This document shows, piece after piece, positions 5,026-5,605 of a DNA stretch of 5,605 nt. The stretch comes from Rhodoferax sp. UBA4409 (GTDB lineage: Bacteria > Pseudomonadota > Gammaproteobacteria > Burkholderiales > Burkholderiaceae_C): contig DGQR01000122.1 in the NCBI GenBank assembly GCA_002390825.1, positions 1 to 5,605 on the forward strand. Direction: 5' to 3'. The notes below the pieces were generated by a model. The model saw only the letters and a list, made by a program, of their open reading frames with translations, was not told where the DNA came from and ran no database searches. The position numbers were made by a program, and so were the translations under genes. Positions within the stretch are counted from its first letter, which is position 1. Each line of letters opens with the position of its first letter.

Positions 5026-5605
5026 TCCTCATCTCCTTCGTCATCCTTGGCAGCCGCATCTTGCTTCGATGCTTCCTGATGGGCCAGCAAGGACTCGCGC
5101 ACGAGTTGAAAAATTTCGCGGTACGAGCGGCCATGGCGGATGGCTTCGCCGGGCTTTTCTGGTTTGGCGTCTTTGCGAGCCTGGCGGACCAGGGCCCGCA
5201 GTTGCTGGCTGTCGGTGTCGGGGCTCAGATTGAGCCACTGGCCGACGGCATCGTCATCGGCAATCAGCCGGTCGCGCCATTGTTCGGCCTGGTGGAGCAC
5301 CATGGTTTCTTGGACCGACGGCATATGCTGTTCTTCGAGCGCTGCGCGGATCTGGTCCCATTTGGCCGGGTCGAGTTTGCGCATCAGCTTGCCGATGAAC
5401 TGCATCTGGCGGCGTTTGCCTTCGAAGTTGGTGATGCGCTTGGCCCCGGCCATGGCCTCCAGCAGCTTGTCCGGCAGTTCCAGCTTGGCCAGCAGATCGG
5501 CGCGCAGGTTCAGCAGGGATTCGCCCAGCTTCTGCAGCTCGGTGCTCTCACGCTTGAGGTCGGTGCGGCTGACGTCGGTGTCGCCCCGGGGCTCGCGCTT
5601 GAGCC
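5022..5605 (-). CDS. darP: Ribosome-associated protein YjgA/DarP, 5' partial
   Basis: C-terminal 194 codons of a DUF615 protein, called YjgA or DarP in E. coli, where it binds late 50S precursors and helps mature the peptidyl-transferase centre. The frame continues past the ATG at 5453 to the right edge: residues such as SRTDLKRESTELQKLGESLL and LELPDKLLEAMAGAKRITNF are encoded at 5430-5570. The true start therefore lies outside the window, probably only some tens of residues away. Recognisable family features are the TDLKRE segment, RITNFEGKRRQMQFIGKLMRKLD, the QAEQWRDRLI region and the HGRSYREIFQLVRE helix. The composition is rich in Lys, Arg and Gln with helical segments, fitting an rRNA-binding protein, and ends in an acidic tail (DDEGDED). 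The codons for this tail contain the AAGGAG that may serve as the ribosome-binding site of mog. From other Burkholderiales I would expect a divergent pmbA just beyond the edge, which cannot be seen here. Confidence 0.93.
   Translation of the reverse strand, partial: LKREPRGDTDVSRTDLKRESTELQKLGESLLNLRADLLAKLELPDKLLEAMAGAKRITNFEGKRRQMQFIGKLMRKLDPAKWDQIRAALEEQHMPSVQETMVLHQAEQWRDRLIADDDAVGQWLNLSPDTDSQQLRALVRQARKDAKPEKPGEAIRHGRSYREIFQLVRESLLAHQEASKQDAAAKDDEGDED

Noticed and set aside
1..5605. CRISPR array, tRNA, insertion sequence, prophage or defence genes
   Set aside because: No regularly spaced direct repeats, cloverleaf sequences, transposase or integrase motifs, or terminal inverted repeats were seen, and known housekeeping genes cover almost all of the window.

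Overview
This is a chromosomal, GC-rich window that reads as ordinary housekeeping DNA from a betaproteobacterium, most likely the Comamonadaceae (a Rhodoferax-like relative). The assignment rests on protein style recalled from memory: the SuhB, TrmJ, CysE, MogA and YjgA/DarP sequences, the divergent suhB / trmJ-cysE arrangement, and a GC-rich stem-loop element after cysE resembling sequences in that family. No database search was possible. There are six protein-coding genes, two of them cut by the window edges. There is no tRNA, rRNA, CRISPR array, insertion sequence or phage gene.

Layout. (1) Positions 1-1622, plus strand: the C-terminal part of a PAS-GGDEF-EAL cyclic-di-GMP signalling protein, open at the left edge. 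(2) Positions 1619-2533, minus strand: suhB, an inositol-monophosphatase-family protein. Its stop codon overlaps that of gene 1 within a TTAA palindrome. (3) A 132-bp divergent promoter region. (4) Positions 2666-3505 and 3515-4288, plus strand: trmJ (tRNA 2'-O-methyltransferase) and cysE (serine O-acetyltransferase), 9 nt apart and probably one operon, ending in a strong intrinsic terminator within a three-hairpin element. (5) Positions 4426-5025 and 5022-5605, minus strand: mog (molybdopterin adenylyltransferase) downstream of yjgA/darP (50S ribosome-associated factor). The two overlap by 4 nt if mog starts at TTG; darP runs off the right edge.

Functions. Three of the six proteins touch RNA or ribosome biogenesis: SuhB (rRNA transcription antitermination in E. 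coli), TrmJ (tRNA position 32 methylation) and DarP (50S maturation). CysE starts cysteine synthesis, MogA works in molybdenum cofactor synthesis, and the PAS-GGDEF-EAL protein handles c-di-GMP. No gene looks horizontally acquired, and no reading frame is broken.

I did not find a previously undescribed system. The points most worth a second look are the compact hairpin/terminator element after cysE, the stop-codon overlap at 1619-1622, the C-terminal tail of CysE without the terminal isoleucine used to dock CysK in enteric bacteria, and the TTG-versus-ATG start of mog.
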